Origin: Lachnospiraceae bacterium
GTDB lineage: Bacteria; Bacillota; Clostridia; Lachnospirales; Lachnospiraceae
DNA: 32,122 nt
Assembly: GCA_022800815.1 (NCBI GenBank)
Contig: JAAWRC010000039.1
Span: 1-32,122 of the forward strand
Direction of reading: 5' to 3'
In this document: positions 31,157-32,122 of the stretch, piece after piece
How the letters are laid out: each line of letters opens with the position of its first letter
How positions within the stretch are numbered: position 1 is the first letter of the stretch
Notes under the pieces: generated by a model
Database searches by the model: none
What the model saw: only the letters and a program-made list of their open reading frames with translations
Told to the model about the DNA's origin: nothing
Made by a program: the position numbers and the translations under genes

Positions 31157-32038
31157 ATGTCAAACAAGACGAAGGGGATTTTATGTATCATGCTGTCGGC
31201 CTTCTCCTGGGCGGCCATGGGGATCTTGGTGCGCCTGGCGGGGGACGTGCCTTCCTTCCAGAAGAGCGTGTTCCGGAACCTGGTGGCATTGGCGGCGGCG
31301 GGAATTTATCTGCTGGCCTCCCGCACGAAGGTGAAGTTAAAGAAGGGGGACGTGCCCTGGCTGCTCTTTCGCTCCGTTGCCGGGACCATCGGCCTTCTGG
31401 GGAATTTTTATGCCCTCGACCGGATGATGGTGGCCGACGCCAACATGTTCAACAAGCTGGCTCCCTTCTTCACGGTGATCGTGTCGGTGTTTTTGCTGAA
31501 AGAGGCCCTCAAGCTTCCGCAGGTGCTCTGCATCCTCACGGCCTTCGTGGGGACCTTGTTCGTGATCAAGCCGGGGATGACCGGGATGCCCCTGGGGCCG
31601 GCCCTGGTGGCGGTGCTGGGGGGAGCCGGGGCGGGGACGGCCTACAGCATTGTCCGCTATCTGCAGAAGCGGGGGCTTCCAGGGCCCTTTATCGTATTTT
31701 TCTTTTCTGCCTTTTCCTGCGTGGTGGTGCTTCCCTGGGTCATTCCCCGTTACGTGCCCATGGAGGGCTGGCAGCTTGGGTATCTTTTGCTGGCCGGGTG
31801 TTTCGCCTCGGTGGGCCAGTTCGCCGTGACGGCCGCCTACCGGTTTGCGCCTGCCAGGGAGATCTCCATCTATGATTATTCTCAGATCATCTTTTCGACC
31901 CTGCTCGGCATCCTGTTTTTAAACCAGGTCCCGGACGGATGGAGCTTCCTCGGCTATGCCGTCATCATTGCGGCTTCCGTCGCCATGTTCCTCTATAATG
32001 GAAAGAAGGCGAAGGAGGAGCCGGAATCAGGCGTTTAA
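31157..32038 (+). CDS. EamA/DMT-superfamily transporter
   Basis: A 293-residue protein with about 10 membrane helices in two EamA repeats. GILCIMLSAFSWAAMGILVRLAG and FRNLVALAAAGIYLLA begin the first repeat; GPALVAVLGGAGAGTAYSIVRYL begins the second; the short basic tail KKAKEEPESGV is cytoplasmic. DMT proteins export metabolites such as amino acids or nucleosides; substrate unknown. AAGGGTT lies just before the ATG. 28 bases after the preceding stop, so it may be co-transcribed with the AAA-like gene. Confidence 0.88.
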   Translation: MSNKTKGILCIMLSAFSWAAMGILVRLAGDVPSFQKSVFRNLVALAAAGIYLLASRTKVKLKKGDVPWLLFRSVAGTIGLLGNFYALDRMMVADANMFNKLAPFFTVIVSVFLLKEALKLPQVLCILTAFVGTLFVIKPGMTGMPLGPALVAVLGGAGAGTAYSIVRYLQKRGLPGPFIVFFFSAFSCVVVLPWVIPRYVPMEGWQLGYLLLAGCFASVGQFAVTAAYRFAPAREISIYDYSQIIFSTLLGILFLNQVPDGWSFLGYAVIIAASVAMFLYNGKKAKEEPESGV

Positions 32039-32104
32039 GCGTTTGTCGTATTTTGCGTTCCATGGGGAACAGTTTCCGCTTTCTCATTTCGGCGGCAAAC
32101 CAGG

Positions 32105-32122
32105 AAGACGGCCGGCCGTCTT
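32105..32122. terminator. Perfect 18-base palindrome at the window end, possible terminator stem
   Basis: AAGACGGCC followed directly by GGCCGTCTT, 66 bases after the transporter stop. It can form a 7-bp stem with a CCGG loop. The window stops here, so whether a T-run follows cannot be seen. Confidence 0.45.

Overview
The window looks like chromosomal DNA of an anaerobic Gram-positive Clostridia bacterium, most likely Lachnospiraceae. The pointers are the gene families (Rex, ABC-F, a fused Nnr enzyme, alr-mazF, YitT, YebC, DUF4422 glycosyltransferases, an AAA-ATPase-like/PD-(D/E)XK protein), strong AGGAGG-type ribosome sites and sigma-A-type promoters. No tRNA, rRNA, CRISPR array or intact insertion sequence was seen.

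Region 1 (1 to about 11,500) is AT-rich and carries one long same-strand run of surface-glycan genes. It begins with an SGNH-hydrolase-like protein and a family 2 glycosyltransferase. Next comes a tightly overlapping block: FAD enzyme, HddA-like kinase, SDR epimerase, a fused HddC-GmhB protein and GmhA. The kinase, fusion and GmhA genes together encode every step from sedoheptulose 7-phosphate to GDP-D-glycero-alpha-D-manno-heptose. The FAD enzyme and SDR could remodel the heptose or another sugar. Then follow a CBS-methyltransferase fusion and DUF4422 transferases in fused and split form. A small Rossmann-like module recurs five times among these proteins.

Region 2 (about 11,500 to 14,700) is the boundary. 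A broken copy of a ribulose-phosphate-epimerase gene lies just before the intact gene, and base composition turns GC-rich there. The intact gene is followed by a CDP-sugar/polyol cytidylyltransferase and a polyol-phosphate dehydrogenase, which suggests CDP-polyol synthesis. A 94-bp palindromic, MITE-like element with 10-bp flanking repeats sits in the promoter region of the dehydrogenase.

Region 3 (14,706 to 25,700) is GC-rich housekeeping DNA: ABC-F and rex on back-to-back promoters, the nnr fusion, alr, mazF without a visible antitoxin, a CNNM/CorC protein, a MATE pump, YebC, a small membrane protein, a good terminator and YitT.

Region 4 (25,700 to 29,400) is decayed: a trigger-factor-like C-terminal fragment, a thioredoxin-like protein and a small lipoprotein, then pieces of two ABC exporters, a frameshifted TetR with a cut MFS gene, and a 32-residue XRE fragment. 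Region 5 holds an AAA-ATPase-like/PD-(D/E)XK protein with its own promoter and a DMT-family transporter, and ends in a perfect palindrome at the window edge.
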